A DNA stretch of 26,511 nucleotides from DASVHS01 sp036001325 (GTDB lineage Bacteria > Acidobacteriota > Thermoanaerobaculia > Gp7-AA8), in NCBI GenBank assembly GCA_036001325.1, contig DASYUK010000461.1:1-26511 (forward strand), given 5' to 3'. The notes beneath the pieces are model-generated. The model was not told the DNA's origin. It saw nothing but the letters and a program-made list of their open reading frames with translations, and did no database searches. The position numbers and the translations under genes are program-made. Below, in pieces: positions 1 through 7,803 of this stretch; the stretch's first letter is position 1; every line of letters begins with the position of its first letter.

Positions 1-120
1 GTCGGAGAGGGAACTTCGATCACGGTGAGCTTGCCCTTGGTTCATGCCGACGTCGAGCAGCGCGAGACGGAGGCATCAACGGAGCAGCCGCGACGTGCTG
101 CGCCTGTGGCTGCGTCTTAG
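1..120 (+). CDS. Histidine kinase, C-terminal tip only (partial at the window edge)
   Basis: Frame 1 is open from the first base to a TAG at 118-120. The first residues read VGEGTSITVSLPL, which is the typical last strand of a HATPase_c domain (G-x-G-T-x-[FVI]-x-[VI]-x-[LF]-P), so this is the 3' end of a sensor histidine kinase whose body lies upstream. From base 41 the frame enters the palindromic repeat, so the last 25 or so residues (Arg/Glu/Ala rich) and the stop codon come from the repeat rather than from the kinase. The family normally ends within a few residues of the LPL motif, so this tail is an acquired extension. The motif is short, hence moderate confidence. Confidence 0.55.
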   Translation, partial: VGEGTSITVSLPLVHADVEQRETEASTEQPRRAAPVAAS

Positions 121-312
121 CTGTCGCTCCGTCGTTCATGCCGAGCGCAGCGAGGCATCAATGGAGCAGACGTGCTGCGCCTGTGGCTGCGTCTTAGCTG
201 TCGCTCCGTCGTTCATGCCGAGCGCAGCGAGGCATCAGTGGAGCAGACCTGCTGCGCCTGTGGCTGCGTCCTGGCTGTCGCTCCGTTGATCCCTCGCTCC
301 GCTCGGGATGAA
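41..312. repeat. Triple array of a palindromic REP-like element
   Basis: Three units lie head to tail, starting at 41, 135 and 212. Each begins TTCATGCCGA and contains the shared core GCTGCGCCTGTGGCTGCGTC followed by GCTGTCGCTCC. The last unit closes at about 312 with GATCCCTCGCTCCGCTCGGG then ATGAA, which is the near-perfect reverse complement of the opening arm (TTCATGCCGAGCGCAGCGAG). The element can therefore fold into a long hairpin. The same element occurs once more at 2254-2371. No transposase or ORF is carried. It resembles REP/BIME-type non-autonomous repeats. Confidence 0.85.
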
Positions 313-405
313 ACATCAGCGACCGCGTATCGAGACTGAGGCTTGTGCGATCACCGCCGGTCGCAATAAGCTCCGCCTCAGTTCCATAACTCAGGAGGAT
401 CCTGG

Positions 406-2244
406 ATGAAACGTCGCAACCTTTGGTTGTTTGCAGTGGCTGTTGCGCTGTTGGTGCTGTCGCCGAGTCCGGCATCTGCACAAAGCACCGATCCGCCGAC
501 GCTCGACGATCAGCAGCTCGAAGAAGAGCACATCCGGAGCAGAATCGAGAATGGTGACTCGCACGCCTCCGGCATGCGGCCGGAGCTCGGCCCGGTGATC
601 CTCGGCAATCCGACGCAGGCGCACACGCTCATCCGCGTCGGACTCTCCTATTCGTTCACCTCGACCGGCACGTTCTCCGAGTTCAATACCCGGCATTTCC
701 CGGTCGCCGAGATCAGCCACACGGCGGGCACCGTGCATCTGATCGACGAGGCGACCGGTAAGCAGATCACCGATCTCGAGCCGGGCACGATCGTCCGCGT
801 CACGCGCGACAGCAGCGGCTATCACGTGATCGCGGCGGCCGCACCGCTCGGCACGTTTGACGGACCGCTCTTCTTCCGCCCGACCGACGCCGCGAACCGC
901 TTCCGCGTCGAGAACATCCGCCGCGTCTTCGGGACGGCACAAGTCCCGAGCTACCGCGGAACGATCGAGCTCGCGCATGGTTCGGGAACTCCGGCGAACA
1001 CGGTCAACGTGGTGAACATCGTCGAGATCGAGGACTACGTTCCCGGCGTCGTGGCCAACGAATCGATCGCCTCGTTCCACATGGAAGCGCTGAAGGCGCA
1101 GGCCGTCGCCGCACGCGGCTACGCGATCGCGAACATCGGGCGGTTCCGCGCGAACTTCCCTTACGACATCGTCGACTCGAGCACCTCGCAGGTTTATCGC
1201 GGCGTGATCTCCGAACACCCACGGGCGGTGCAGGCGAGCTCGGAGACGATCGGCCTCGTCGCCTCGTACGGAGGGCGGATCATCGAGGCGCTCTATTCGT
1301 CATCGATGGGCGGCCACACCGAGCATAACGAGTGGATCTTCAACGTTCCCAGCAATCAGTGGCCGGGCACGAACGTCTCGGCATATCTCCGCGGCATCTA
1401 CGACGGCGATGGAGTCGCACCCGACGTCACCTCCGAGTCGGATCTGACTGCGTTCTGGACGGCCTCGCCGCTGCCGACGAACTTCGACGACTGCAGTCGC
1501 GTCGGAAATCGATTCTCGCGCTGGAAAGTCGTCCTTACAGGAGCGCAGATCCGGGGCAGGATCTCTCCGGCGCCTCCGACCGGCGTGAACGTCACCGACA
1601 TTCAGATCCTTACCCGGATGGCAGGCTCCGGTCGTGCGGCAATCGTCAGGATCTCGCTCTCCAACGGCAACACCGTGCTCGTCCGCGGCTGGGATGCGCT
1701 GCGCAGCTTCTTTCGTCCGGCGGTCACCACGCCCGCCCTCTGCGGCACCAGCACGATTCCCGCCGGAATGATCCTCAACAATCCGAGCGTCATCAACGTC
1801 GTGAAGAATGCCGACGGCACGGTCAACAACGTCACAGTCTATGGCGGGGGGTGGGGCCACAACGTCGGGATGAGCCAGTACGGCGCGCAGGGTCGCGGCC
1901 GCGCCGGACAGACGTTCCTCCAGATCCTGAAGGCGTACTACACCGGCGTCGACGTGGGCAGCTACCCGATCGACATTGGCCGCGAGCCGGAATCGGGTCC
2001 GCCGACATTGCGCCAGGAGTTCTTTGCGCCGAATGCGAGCGGCACGCTATTCGTGCGGAACGCAACCATGAGAAAGCTCCGCGTGCACGTCAATGGCACC
2101 TACGACATTTCGCTGAACGAAGAAGACCTCGCGGATGGATCAGCCACTGTCGATCTCTCCGCGTATCTCTCGCTGGGAGTGAACACGATTCAGTACAACC
2201 CGGTCGGGTTCGGTGAGGCAACGGTTTCGGTCGCAGTCGAATAG
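406..2244 (+). CDS. Secreted SpoIID/LytB-domain protein (putative peptidoglycan lytic transglycosylase)
   Basis: 612 residues, with a clear Sec signal peptide (hydrophobic residues 6-20, ASA cleavage site near residue 25). The SpoIID core is obvious: residues 206-219 carry IEDYVPGVVANE, with Glu219 at the position of the catalytic Glu of SpoIID, followed by MEALKAQAVAARGYA. A C-terminal block at 480-494 reads GGGWGHNVGMSQYGA. Family members cleave glycan strands stripped of stem peptides. Outside spore formers they act in wall remodelling, and nothing here suggests sporulation. The N-terminal 200 residues, and the insert between the two blocks, are less conserved. The start is fixed by AGGAGG at 393-398, seven bases before ATG. 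The gene is bracketed by copies of the same palindromic repeat. Confidence 0.9.
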   Translation: MKRRNLWLFAVAVALLVLSPSPASAQSTDPPTLDDQQLEEEHIRSRIENGDSHASGMRPELGPVILGNPTQAHTLIRVGLSYSFTSTGTFSEFNTRHFPVAEISHTAGTVHLIDEATGKQITDLEPGTIVRVTRDSSGYHVIAAAAPLGTFDGPLFFRPTDAANRFRVENIRRVFGTAQVPSYRGTIELAHGSGTPANTVNVVNIVEIEDYVPGVVANESIASFHMEALKAQAVAARGYAIANIGRFRANFPYDIVDSSTSQVYRGVISEHPRAVQASSETIGLVASYGGRIIEALYSSSMGGHTEHNEWIFNVPSNQWPGTNVSAYLRGIYDGDGVAPDVTSESDLTAFWTASPLPTNFDDCSRVGNRFSRWKVVLTGAQIRGRISPAPPTGVNVTDIQILTRMAGSGRAAIVRISLSNGNTVLVRGWDALRSFFRPAVTTPALCGTSTIPAGMILNNPSVINVVKNADGTVNNVTVYGGGWGHNVGMSQYGAQGRGRAGQTFLQILKAYYTGVDVGSYPIDIGREPESGPPTLRQEFFAPNASGTLFVRNATMRKLRVHVNGTYDISLNEEDLADGSATVDLSAYLSLGVNTIQYNPVGFGEATVSVAVE

Positions 2245-2253
2245 CTTCCTTAG

Positions 2254-2371
2254 TTCATGCCGACGTCGAGCGGAGCGAGACGGAGGCATCAATGGAGCAG
2301 CCGCGACGTGCTGCGCCTGTGGCTGCGTCCTAGCTGTCGCTCCATTGATCCCTCGCTCCGCTCGGGATGAA
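2254..2371. repeat. Single copy of the palindromic REP-like element
   Basis: The left arm starts TTCATGCCGACGTCGAGCGG and the right arm ends CCTCGCTCCGCTCGGGATGA. The arms are inverted copies around the core GCTGCGCCTGTGGCTGCGTC. The first 90 bases match the unit at 41-134 almost base for base. It lies 9 bp after the SpoIID gene stop and 72 bp before ruvB, so it could act as a 3' hairpin for the former. Confidence 0.85.
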
Positions 2372-2437
2372 CTACTGGGTTCCCTTCATCTCATCGGTCG
2401 ACAACGGGAGCGGCGACTCGACGTTCCGCGTAAACTA

Positions 2438-2447
2438 AAGGAGGTGA
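2438..2447 (+). promoter_or_regulatory. Full-length Shine-Dalgarno sequence overlapping the ruvB start
   Basis: AAGGAGGTGA, complementary over its whole length to the 16S rRNA 3' end, contains the only plausible ruvB start codon (GTG 2444) within itself. No ATG, GTG or TTG lies in frame at the usual 5-9 base spacing downstream. Either the GTG is used with an unusual spacing, or a non-canonical codon after 2450 is the start. Confidence 0.6.
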
Positions 2448-3469
2448 CCGAGTCCCGCGTCCTTTCCGCAGAACCAGTCGAAGACGATCTCCAGACCGAG
2501 CTTTCCCTTCGCCCGAAATTTCTGCGCGAGTACATCGGCCAGCAGAAGGTCAAGGCCAATCTGGAGATCTCGATCGCCGCGGCCCGGAAGCGCAACGAGA
2601 CGATCGATCACGTTCTGCTGTTCGGGCCTCCCGGTCTCGGCAAGACGACGCTGGCGAACATCATCGCCAACGAGATGAACGCGAACATACGGAGCACTTC
2701 CGGTCCGGCGCTGGAGAAAACGGGGGACCTCGTCGCGATCATCACGAACCTCGAGCTCGGCGACACGCTCTTCATCGACGAGATCCATCGTCTTCCCGCG
2801 CCCGTCGAGGAAGTTCTGTATTCGGCGATGGAAGACTTCTATATCGACGTCGTCATCGGCCAGGGTCCCTCGGCGCGCACGCTCAAAGTCGAGATTCCGC
2901 GCTTCACGCTGATCGGCGCAACCACGCGTGCCGGTCTGCTGACAGCGCCTCTGCGCGCGCGCTTCGGCATCGTGCATCGACTCGATTTCTACGACGTCGA
3001 CTCGCTCGCCGTGATCGTGCGCCGCTCGGCGGAGATTCTGAACATCCCGATCACGAACGATGGCGCAAACGAACTGGCACGACGCTCGCGCGGCACGCCG
3101 AGGATCGCGAACCGTCTTCTGCGCCGCGTGCGCGATTACGCCGAAGTCAAACGCGAGGGGAAGGTGGACATCGAGATCGCGCGCGAGGCGCTGCGGATGC
3201 TCGAGGTCGACGACTACGGTCTCGATGAGATTGATCGCAAGCTTCTCACGACGATCATCGAGCGCTTCGGCGGCGGTCCCGTCGGAGTGAATGCACTCGC
3301 TTCATCGATCGCCGAGGATCGCGGGACGATCGAGGATCTGTACGAGCCATATCTGATCCAGATCGGATTCCTGCAGCGGACTCCGCGCGGCCGCGTCGCC
3401 AGCACCCTCGCTTACGATCACCTCGGATACAAGCACGGCGCGACCCAGCGGCAGCCTGGCCTGTTCTAA
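2444..3469 (+). CDS. ruvB: Holliday junction branch-migration ATPase RuvB
   Basis: 341 residues from GTG 2444, the normal RuvB length. RuvB hexamers pump DNA through RuvA-bound Holliday junctions in the cytoplasm. Visible features in order: the RPKFLREYIGQ N-terminal signature, Walker A GPPGLGKTTLA, Walker B FIDEIHRL, the DNA-interaction segment GPSARTLKVEIPRFTLIGAT with sensor 1, the arginine-finger region GLLTAPLRARFG, sensor 2 RGTPRIANRLLRR, and the winged-helix end NALASSIAEDRGTIEDLYEPYL-type block. The frame stays open upstream to 2213, but that stretch is the repeat element and is not RuvB. The start at 2444 aligns with the N-terminus of known RuvB proteins. No ruvA or ruvC is adjacent. 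The gene converges on nadB. Confidence 0.95.
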   Translation: MTESRVLSAEPVEDDLQTELSLRPKFLREYIGQQKVKANLEISIAAARKRNETIDHVLLFGPPGLGKTTLANIIANEMNANIRSTSGPALEKTGDLVAIITNLELGDTLFIDEIHRLPAPVEEVLYSAMEDFYIDVVIGQGPSARTLKVEIPRFTLIGATTRAGLLTAPLRARFGIVHRLDFYDVDSLAVIVRRSAEILNIPITNDGANELARRSRGTPRIANRLLRRVRDYAEVKREGKVDIEIAREALRMLEVDDYGLDEIDRKLLTTIIERFGGGPVGVNALASSIAEDRGTIEDLYEPYLIQIGFLQRTPRGRVASTLAYDHLGYKHGATQRQPGLF

Positions 3470-3471
3470 CA

Positions 3472-3499
3472 ACCGAGGACCGAGGACCGAGGACCGAGG
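3472..3499. repeat. Four tandem copies of ACCGAGG
   Basis: Four exact 7-bp units, followed by a degenerate fifth (ACTGCC), fill most of the 38-bp gap between the convergent stop codons of ruvB and nadB. A slippage-type microsatellite. No hairpin terminator is seen in this gap. Confidence 0.85.
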
Positions 3500-3507
3500 A
3501 CTGCCTT

Positions 3508-5172
3508 TCAATCCCGTCGGAAGTGCGCGCCGCGGCTGACCGGATTGCGCAACGCCGCGTTGGCAACGATCGCGGCGCACTGCTGGCCATGAAACAGCTC
3601 GACGATCGATTTGCGGATCGTAGCCTCGTGGTAGAACTTCGTCAGGCGATTGCCGAGCTCGCGCATGTCGGCGACGGCGCGCTTCAAGCGCTCATAGGTG
3701 CGCACGATGCCGACATAGTTCCACATCGTGTGCTGGATCGTCGTCCAGTCCTGGAGGATCAGCGCGGGGTCCTCGACGTCGAGCATGCCCGGCGATTTCC
3801 AGTCGGGAATCGATTCGATGATGAAGTTGGCGATCTCGCCGATTCCCGCCGGCCGCGACGACGCGGCGCGACGCACGCTCGGGCCGTTGCCGATCGGCGC
3901 GGGCACGCTCGCCGACATCTTCTCGCGAATCGACACGGCGGCGTAGTAACCCCACGTCAGTCCCTCGAGCAGCGACGTGGAGGCGAGTCGATTGGCGCCA
4001 TGAACACCTGAGCACGATGTCTCCCCGATCGCGTACAGACGGCTCAGCGTCGATTCGCCGCGTGTGTTGCAGAGCACGCCGCCGCAGAAATAGTGCGCCG
4101 CCGGCACGACCGGAATCGGATCCTTCTCGATATCGACGCCGAGCTCCGAACACGCCTTGGAGATGTTCGGGAATCGCTCTTTGATCGGCTGATGACCGTG
4201 GTAGAAGTTCGCCAGATCGAGGTAGATGAACTCCTCTTTGTTTGTCGTCATCTCCTCGACGATCGCGCGCGCCACGATGTCGCGCGGCGCGAGATCCTTC
4301 AGCTCCGGCGCGTATTTCACCATGAAGTACTCGCCCTTGTGATTCCGCAGCCGCGCCCCCTCCCCTCGCAACGCCTCGGAGATCAGAAAGTGATTCGCTT
4401 TCTTGTCCGCGAGCGCGGTGGGATGGAACTGCACATACTCCGCATTCATGATCCGCGCACCGGCGCGACTGGCCATCACTACGCCGTCGCCGATGGCGTG
4501 TCGGGTGTTCGTCGAGTGCAGATAGATCTGACCGACGCCGCCGGTGGCAAGCACGGTGTAGTCGGCGAAGATCGTATGGACATCGTTCGTGCGGTCGTCG
4601 AGCAGATACGCGCCGACGCATTCATTCGTGAGCCGGTAGCGAACCTGAATGTTCGTTGGATGGTGATGCGTCGTCAGCAGGTCGATGGCCGTGACTTCGG
4701 TCGCCAGCCTGATGTTCGGCTCTGACTTCACGCGATTCAGCAGCGAGACTTCGATTGCTCGACCGGTGGCATCGCCGGCATGGATGATGCGCGGGATCGA
4801 ATGCGCCCCCTCCTGCGTCAGATCGAGCTCGCCCTCCTCGCTCTTCGAGAAGGGGACGTGGATCTCTTCGAGCAGAAGCTCCTTGACGACGCGCGGCCCT
4901 TCGGTGGCGAGGAACTCGACGGCTTCTTCGTTCGAGATGCCGGCGCCGGCCCGGATGATGTCGTGGACGAGGCTGGCCGGCGAGTCGTTCTCCCCTTCGT
5001 AGATGATCCCGCCCTGCGCCCAGAACGTGTTGCAGTCTTTCGGATCGGCGGCTTTGGTGACCAGGAGGACGCGGATTCCGGCTGAGGCGAGAGTTAACGC
5101 AGTTGTCAATCCCGCAATGCCCGTTCCGATGACGAGAGCGGGATAATGGTCACGGTTCTGCAGGGCTGGCAC
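3508..5172 (-). CDS. nadB: L-aspartate oxidase
   Basis: 554 residues, typical family length. The enzyme oxidises L-aspartate to iminoaspartate with FAD, the first step of de novo NAD synthesis, working with quinolinate synthase NadA. Sequence evidence: dinucleotide-binding VIGTGIAG (14-21), the CNTFWAQGGI block (47-56), HPTA (250-253), SEALRGEGARLRN (265-277), PRDIVARAI (297-304), PAAHYFCGG (357-365) and the C-terminal FAD motif GANRLASTSLLEG (392-404). These distinguish it from succinate dehydrogenase SdhA, and no iron-sulfur subunit is nearby. The start is GTG at 5172 with no recognisable ribosome site, and only 11 bp separate it from the divergent gene at 5184. nadA and nadC are not in the window. 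Confidence 0.93.
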   Translation of the reverse strand: MPALQNRDHYPALVIGTGIAGLTTALTLASAGIRVLLVTKAADPKDCNTFWAQGGIIYEGENDSPASLVHDIIRAGAGISNEEAVEFLATEGPRVVKELLLEEIHVPFSKSEEGELDLTQEGAHSIPRIIHAGDATGRAIEVSLLNRVKSEPNIRLATEVTAIDLLTTHHHPTNIQVRYRLTNECVGAYLLDDRTNDVHTIFADYTVLATGGVGQIYLHSTNTRHAIGDGVVMASRAGARIMNAEYVQFHPTALADKKANHFLISEALRGEGARLRNHKGEYFMVKYAPELKDLAPRDIVARAIVEEMTTNKEEFIYLDLANFYHGHQPIKERFPNISKACSELGVDIEKDPIPVVPAAHYFCGGVLCNTRGESTLSRLYAIGETSCSGVHGANRLASTSLLEGLTWGYYAAVSIREKMSASVPAPIGNGPSVRRAASSRPAGIGEIANFIIESIPDWKSPGMLDVEDPALILQDWTTIQHTMWNYVGIVRTYERLKRAVADMRELGNRLTKFYHEATIRKSIVELFHGQQCAAIVANAALRNPVSRGAHFRRD

Positions 5173-5183
5173 CGGGGGATTCT

Positions 5184-5630
5184 ATGATGAAGGTGCTCGC
5201 GGCTTCCCTCGCATCACTCGCACTCGCATGCGCGACGACACATCCCGCGCCGCCGTCCGGCCGCACAGCGCTCGTGCTCAGCAAGGGGATGTTGCACGGT
5301 TCCGAGATCGATGCTCTGGTCCTGAATCAGATCCAGGGACAGATTCACGCGACGACCGTTCTCGATTGGCGCGATGACATCGACGAGAACGCGTTCGATA
5401 CCGTCGTCGTTCTGAAGACGTGCTACATCGGTCTTCGCGAACGATCGTACGACGTCGCTTCAGATGCACCGATCTTCAATGAGCTCATGCCGGTGTCCTA
5501 TGAAGTACGTCGCGGCGGAACGGTGGCCCACCGCGGCTCGTTCACACTCGTGATTCCCGATTACCGGAGCAACTTTGCGCACCCGTATCTTCAGGGCGTG
5601 CCGAAGTTGCTTCGCGATATTGCGCAGTAG
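5184..5630 (+). CDS. Small predicted lipoprotein, unknown function
   Basis: 148 residues. A hydrophobic N-terminus ends in the lipobox LALA-Cys16, so the mature protein is probably lipid-anchored. The rest (alternating hydrophobic strands, one further Cys in LKTCYIG) matches no family I recognise. Two adjacent ATG codons (5184 and 5187) are possible starts. It is divergent from nadB with an 11-bp gap, leaving no room for a conventional promoter between them. The stop codon (5628-5630) abuts the stop codon of the convergent ABC permease. Probably an envelope protein; no function can be proposed. Confidence 0.7.
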   Translation: MMKVLAASLASLALACATTHPAPPSGRTALVLSKGMLHGSEIDALVLNQIQGQIHATTVLDWRDDIDENAFDTVVVLKTCYIGLRERSYDVASDAPIFNELMPVSYEVRRGGTVAHRGSFTLVIPDYRSNFAHPYLQGVPKLLRDIAQ

Positions 5631-6890
5631 TCACGCGATTTCGAAACGGCGCGTCATCCGCACCGCGATCGCGAAGAAAAGCGCTGCGCACCCGACGAGA
5701 ACGAGCGTCGGTACGATCAGCGACTGCAGCGGCTCGTCGCGCCAGAAAACGCGCGTGAATCCCTCGATGGCCCACGCATTGAACAGGACCAGCCCCGCCT
5801 TCTGCATCGCCTCAGGCATCAGGAATCGCGGAAACATCGATCCACCGAGCGCGGAAAGCGAGAGAACGGTGAGCGTGGTGATGGCCCCGAGTTGCTGGCG
5901 TGTGCGCGCGATCGACGCTAGGAGCAGACCGAAAGCGGAGCAGGCCACGGCGGTTGCCAGAGCCATGATGGCGAAGCCGGCCAGATGCGACATCAGCTCG
6001 AGCTTGAATACAAGTGCGCCCCACACGAACATCACGATCAGTTGAGCGATGCCGAGGGTGCACAGATAAACGAGCTTGCCGGCGAGAAGAGTCGCCAGCG
6101 ACACGCGAGTGGAGAGAATGCGGTCCAGCGTGCCGCTCTCGTGTTCTTCCAGCAGCGCGCCGCCGGCATTCGATGCCGTGAAGAGCATGAACATCACACC
6201 GATCCCCGCGGCGTAGAAGGCGATCATCGGCCGCAGCTTTGTGTCACCGAGGACATCGACGATCTGAACATCGACCATCGGTTCCGAAGGCCTGGTCTTC
6301 GCCGCCGGTCGCTTGCGCATGGCCTGGAACGCGTCGAGATTCGACTGCAGCGTCGCCCGCTGCTGCGGTGTCAGGCCTCCGCTGAACCGATCGAGGTTGT
6401 CGATCCCGCTGCCGATCATCATTTCGGGAAGACTGGTCATCACGGTCTTCTGCAGAAGGCCGGAGGTCACTTGCGCGGCGATCGGATCCGATGTGTCAGC
6501 GATGAGCCGGAAAGTCGGGCGCGATTTCGTACCCGGCCCGAACTCGATTCGCGTCTGGCCAAACCCCTTCGGAATGATGAGCGCCACCGATGAATCGCCG
6601 GCGCGGACGATCGCCTCGGCGGAATGCGCATCGTACGGTTTATTCGCCTTGTCGGTGTCCACGATCCTCAGCGCCTTTTCCGCGCGGAGTGCGGCGATGA
6701 GCTGCGTCGAGCGATCGCTGTGGTCCTCGTCGGCGACGACCAGCTTCACTTTCGAGGCGCGCATGCCGCGTCCGCCAAAGACGCTGGCGAAGATCGAGAA
6801 GAAGACGATCGGAACGACGAAGCTCAGCATCAGCGCAGCGTGATCGCGGCGGAGATTCATCCAGCTCGTGCGTACCACCTGAAGGATCAT
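5631..6890 (-). CDS. ABC-2 type export permease
   Basis: 419 residues from ATG 6890. One membrane segment near the N-terminus (about residues 17-37) is followed by a large extracytoplasmic domain and then five membrane helices: FYAAGIGVMFMLFTASNAGG, the LVYLCTLGIAQLIVMFVWGA region, an Ala-rich helix, LTVLSLSALGGSMFP, and a final helix before the basic C-terminus. EEHESGTLDRILSTRVS before the second helix is the typical cytoplasmic coupling motif of ABC-2 permeases. The start overlaps the stop of the ATPase gene by four bases (ATGA), so the two are translationally coupled. The substrate is unknown; related systems export drugs, lipids or polysaccharides. The reading frame remains open upstream to 7295, but that part is antisense to nothing recognisable and lies inside the ATPase gene. 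Confidence 0.88.
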   Translation of the reverse strand: MILQVVRTSWMNLRRDHAALMLSFVVPIVFFSIFASVFGGRGMRASKVKLVVADEDHSDRSTQLIAALRAEKALRIVDTDKANKPYDAHSAEAIVRAGDSSVALIIPKGFGQTRIEFGPGTKSRPTFRLIADTSDPIAAQVTSGLLQKTVMTSLPEMMIGSGIDNLDRFSGGLTPQQRATLQSNLDAFQAMRKRPAAKTRPSEPMVDVQIVDVLGDTKLRPMIAFYAAGIGVMFMLFTASNAGGALLEEHESGTLDRILSTRVSLATLLAGKLVYLCTLGIAQLIVMFVWGALVFKLELMSHLAGFAIMALATAVACSAFGLLLASIARTRQQLGAITTLTVLSLSALGGSMFPRFLMPEAMQKAGLVLFNAWAIEGFTRVFWRDEPLQSLIVPTLVLVGCAALFFAIAVRMTRRFEIA

Positions 6891-7657
6891 TCGCGCAGCT
6901 CCCTTCCCGTGAGATGAAGGAAGACGCTCTCCAGCGTCGGCACCTTCTCGATCATGACCACCTCGCGTTTCTCGCCGACCGTGGCGCGCACGAGCTCGTC
7001 TTTTGTCCCTGTAGCGATGACACGCCCTTTGTCGATGATGGCCACGCGATCGCAGAGACGCTCGGCCTCTTCCATGTAGTGCGTGGTGTAGATCATCGAC
7101 ACTCCGTTGTTGCGTAGCGTCTCGATCATCGAGTAGATCCGCTCTCGCGATTGCGGATCGACGCCGACAGTCGGTTCGTCGAGCAGAAGGATGCGCGGGC
7201 GGTGCAGCACGCCGGCGGCCATGTTGAGTCGCCGCTTCATGCCGCCGGACAGAGTCTTCGTGATGTCGCCGGCGCGGTCGCCGAGCGCGGCCCATTCGAG
7301 CGCGTAGTCGACCGCGTCGTCGAGCGACTTTCTTTTCAATCCCTGATAGCGGCCGAAGACGAGCAGGTTCTCGCGGACCGTGAGCAGGGGATAGATCGCG
7401 ATCTCCTGTGGAACGACACCGATATCCTTGCGCACGCCGCTGTCGCCAGCCACGGCGACACGGCCGAAGATCGACACCCCACCTGAATCGGGAGCGACGC
7501 GTCCCGTCACCGTTCGGACCAGCGTGGTCTTCCCAGCACCGTTCGGGCCGAGGAGTCCGAGGATCTCGCCTTCGCCCAGGTCGAGAGAGACGCCGTCGAG
7601 AGCGCGACGGCCGTCGAACGTTTTTACGACATCGGTGATTGCCAGCGGAACACTCAC
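6887..7657 (-). CDS. ABC transporter ATP-binding protein (drug/ABC-2 export type)
   Basis: 256 residues from GTG 7657, a complete nucleotide-binding domain. Walker A GPNGAGKT (37-44), Q-loop VVPQE, signature LSGGMKRRLNMA, Walker B ILLLDEPTVGVDPQS and H-loop TTHYMEEAERL are all present. The GMKRRLNMA form of the signature is typical of the DrrA/NatA/CcmA-like group that energises ABC-2 exporters. It is the first gene of a two-gene operon with the permease (ATGA overlap). The N-terminal two-thirds are repeated in the truncated copy at 9437-9945. The start is only 16 bp from the divergent lipoprotein remnant at 7674. Confidence 0.93.
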   Translation of the reverse strand: MSVPLAITDVVKTFDGRRALDGVSLDLGEGEILGLLGPNGAGKTTLVRTVTGRVAPDSGGVSIFGRVAVAGDSGVRKDIGVVPQEIAIYPLLTVRENLLVFGRYQGLKRKSLDDAVDYALEWAALGDRAGDITKTLSGGMKRRLNMAAGVLHRPRILLLDEPTVGVDPQSRERIYSMIETLRNNGVSMIYTTHYMEEAERLCDRVAIIDKGRVIATGTKDELVRATVGEKREVVMIEKVPTLESVFLHLTGRELRE

Positions 7658-7802
7658 GGCTTATGTATACGACATGCGCTCACTAAGGGTTCTATTCGCT
7701 CTGCCTGCTGCCTGGCGACTACGGGCAGCCGCCGAGCAGCTGGTGGCGCGCGTTGTGCGCGAACTCAGCCGCGTGCCAGTGCGACGGCCGAATCCAAACT
7801 AA
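7149..7802. repeat. Tandem duplication, copy A (ATPase 5' part plus remnant lipoprotein)
   Basis: Bases 7149-7657 align without gaps to 9437-9945, and the following GGCTTATGTATACGA and ATGCGCTC continue the match into the divergent lipoprotein start. The stretch around 7372-7525 is almost identical between the copies, while the region nearer the ATPase middle is clearly diverged. Copy A continues as the deleted lipoprotein remnant to 7802, where homology is interrupted by the membrane-protein gene and resumes at 9411. Confidence 0.8.
7674..7802 (+). pseudogene. Remnant of the lipoprotein gene at 9962 (internal deletion)
   Basis: The first codons (MRSLRVLFAL) match the lipoprotein at 9962 (MRSTRVLFAL). 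The last codons (AAEQLVARVVREL, then NPN) match its C-terminal AAEQLAMRVVRDL and NPF. About 400 bases of the middle, including the lipobox Cys, are missing. A short out-of-frame stretch reading LPGDY corresponds to LPGHY of the intact copy. It still has a start and a stop (42 codons), but it cannot make a lipoprotein. Confidence 0.7.
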
Positions 7803-7803
7803 A

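Noticed and set aside
44..481. Short ORFs over the repeat array at the left end
   Set aside because: They read the repeat units themselves; composition follows the repeat and no ribosome site is present.
2213..2443. N-terminal extension of RuvB
   Set aside because: The extension translates the palindromic repeat, and RuvB homology begins right after 2444.
3523..5085. Plus-strand ORFs across nadB
   Set aside because: Antisense shadows of a well-conserved minus-strand gene in high-GC DNA.
6891..7295. Upstream extension of the ABC permease frame
   Set aside because: It lies in the wrong frame of the ATPase gene, is Arg-rich, and the ATGA overlap at 6887-6890 gives a natural start.
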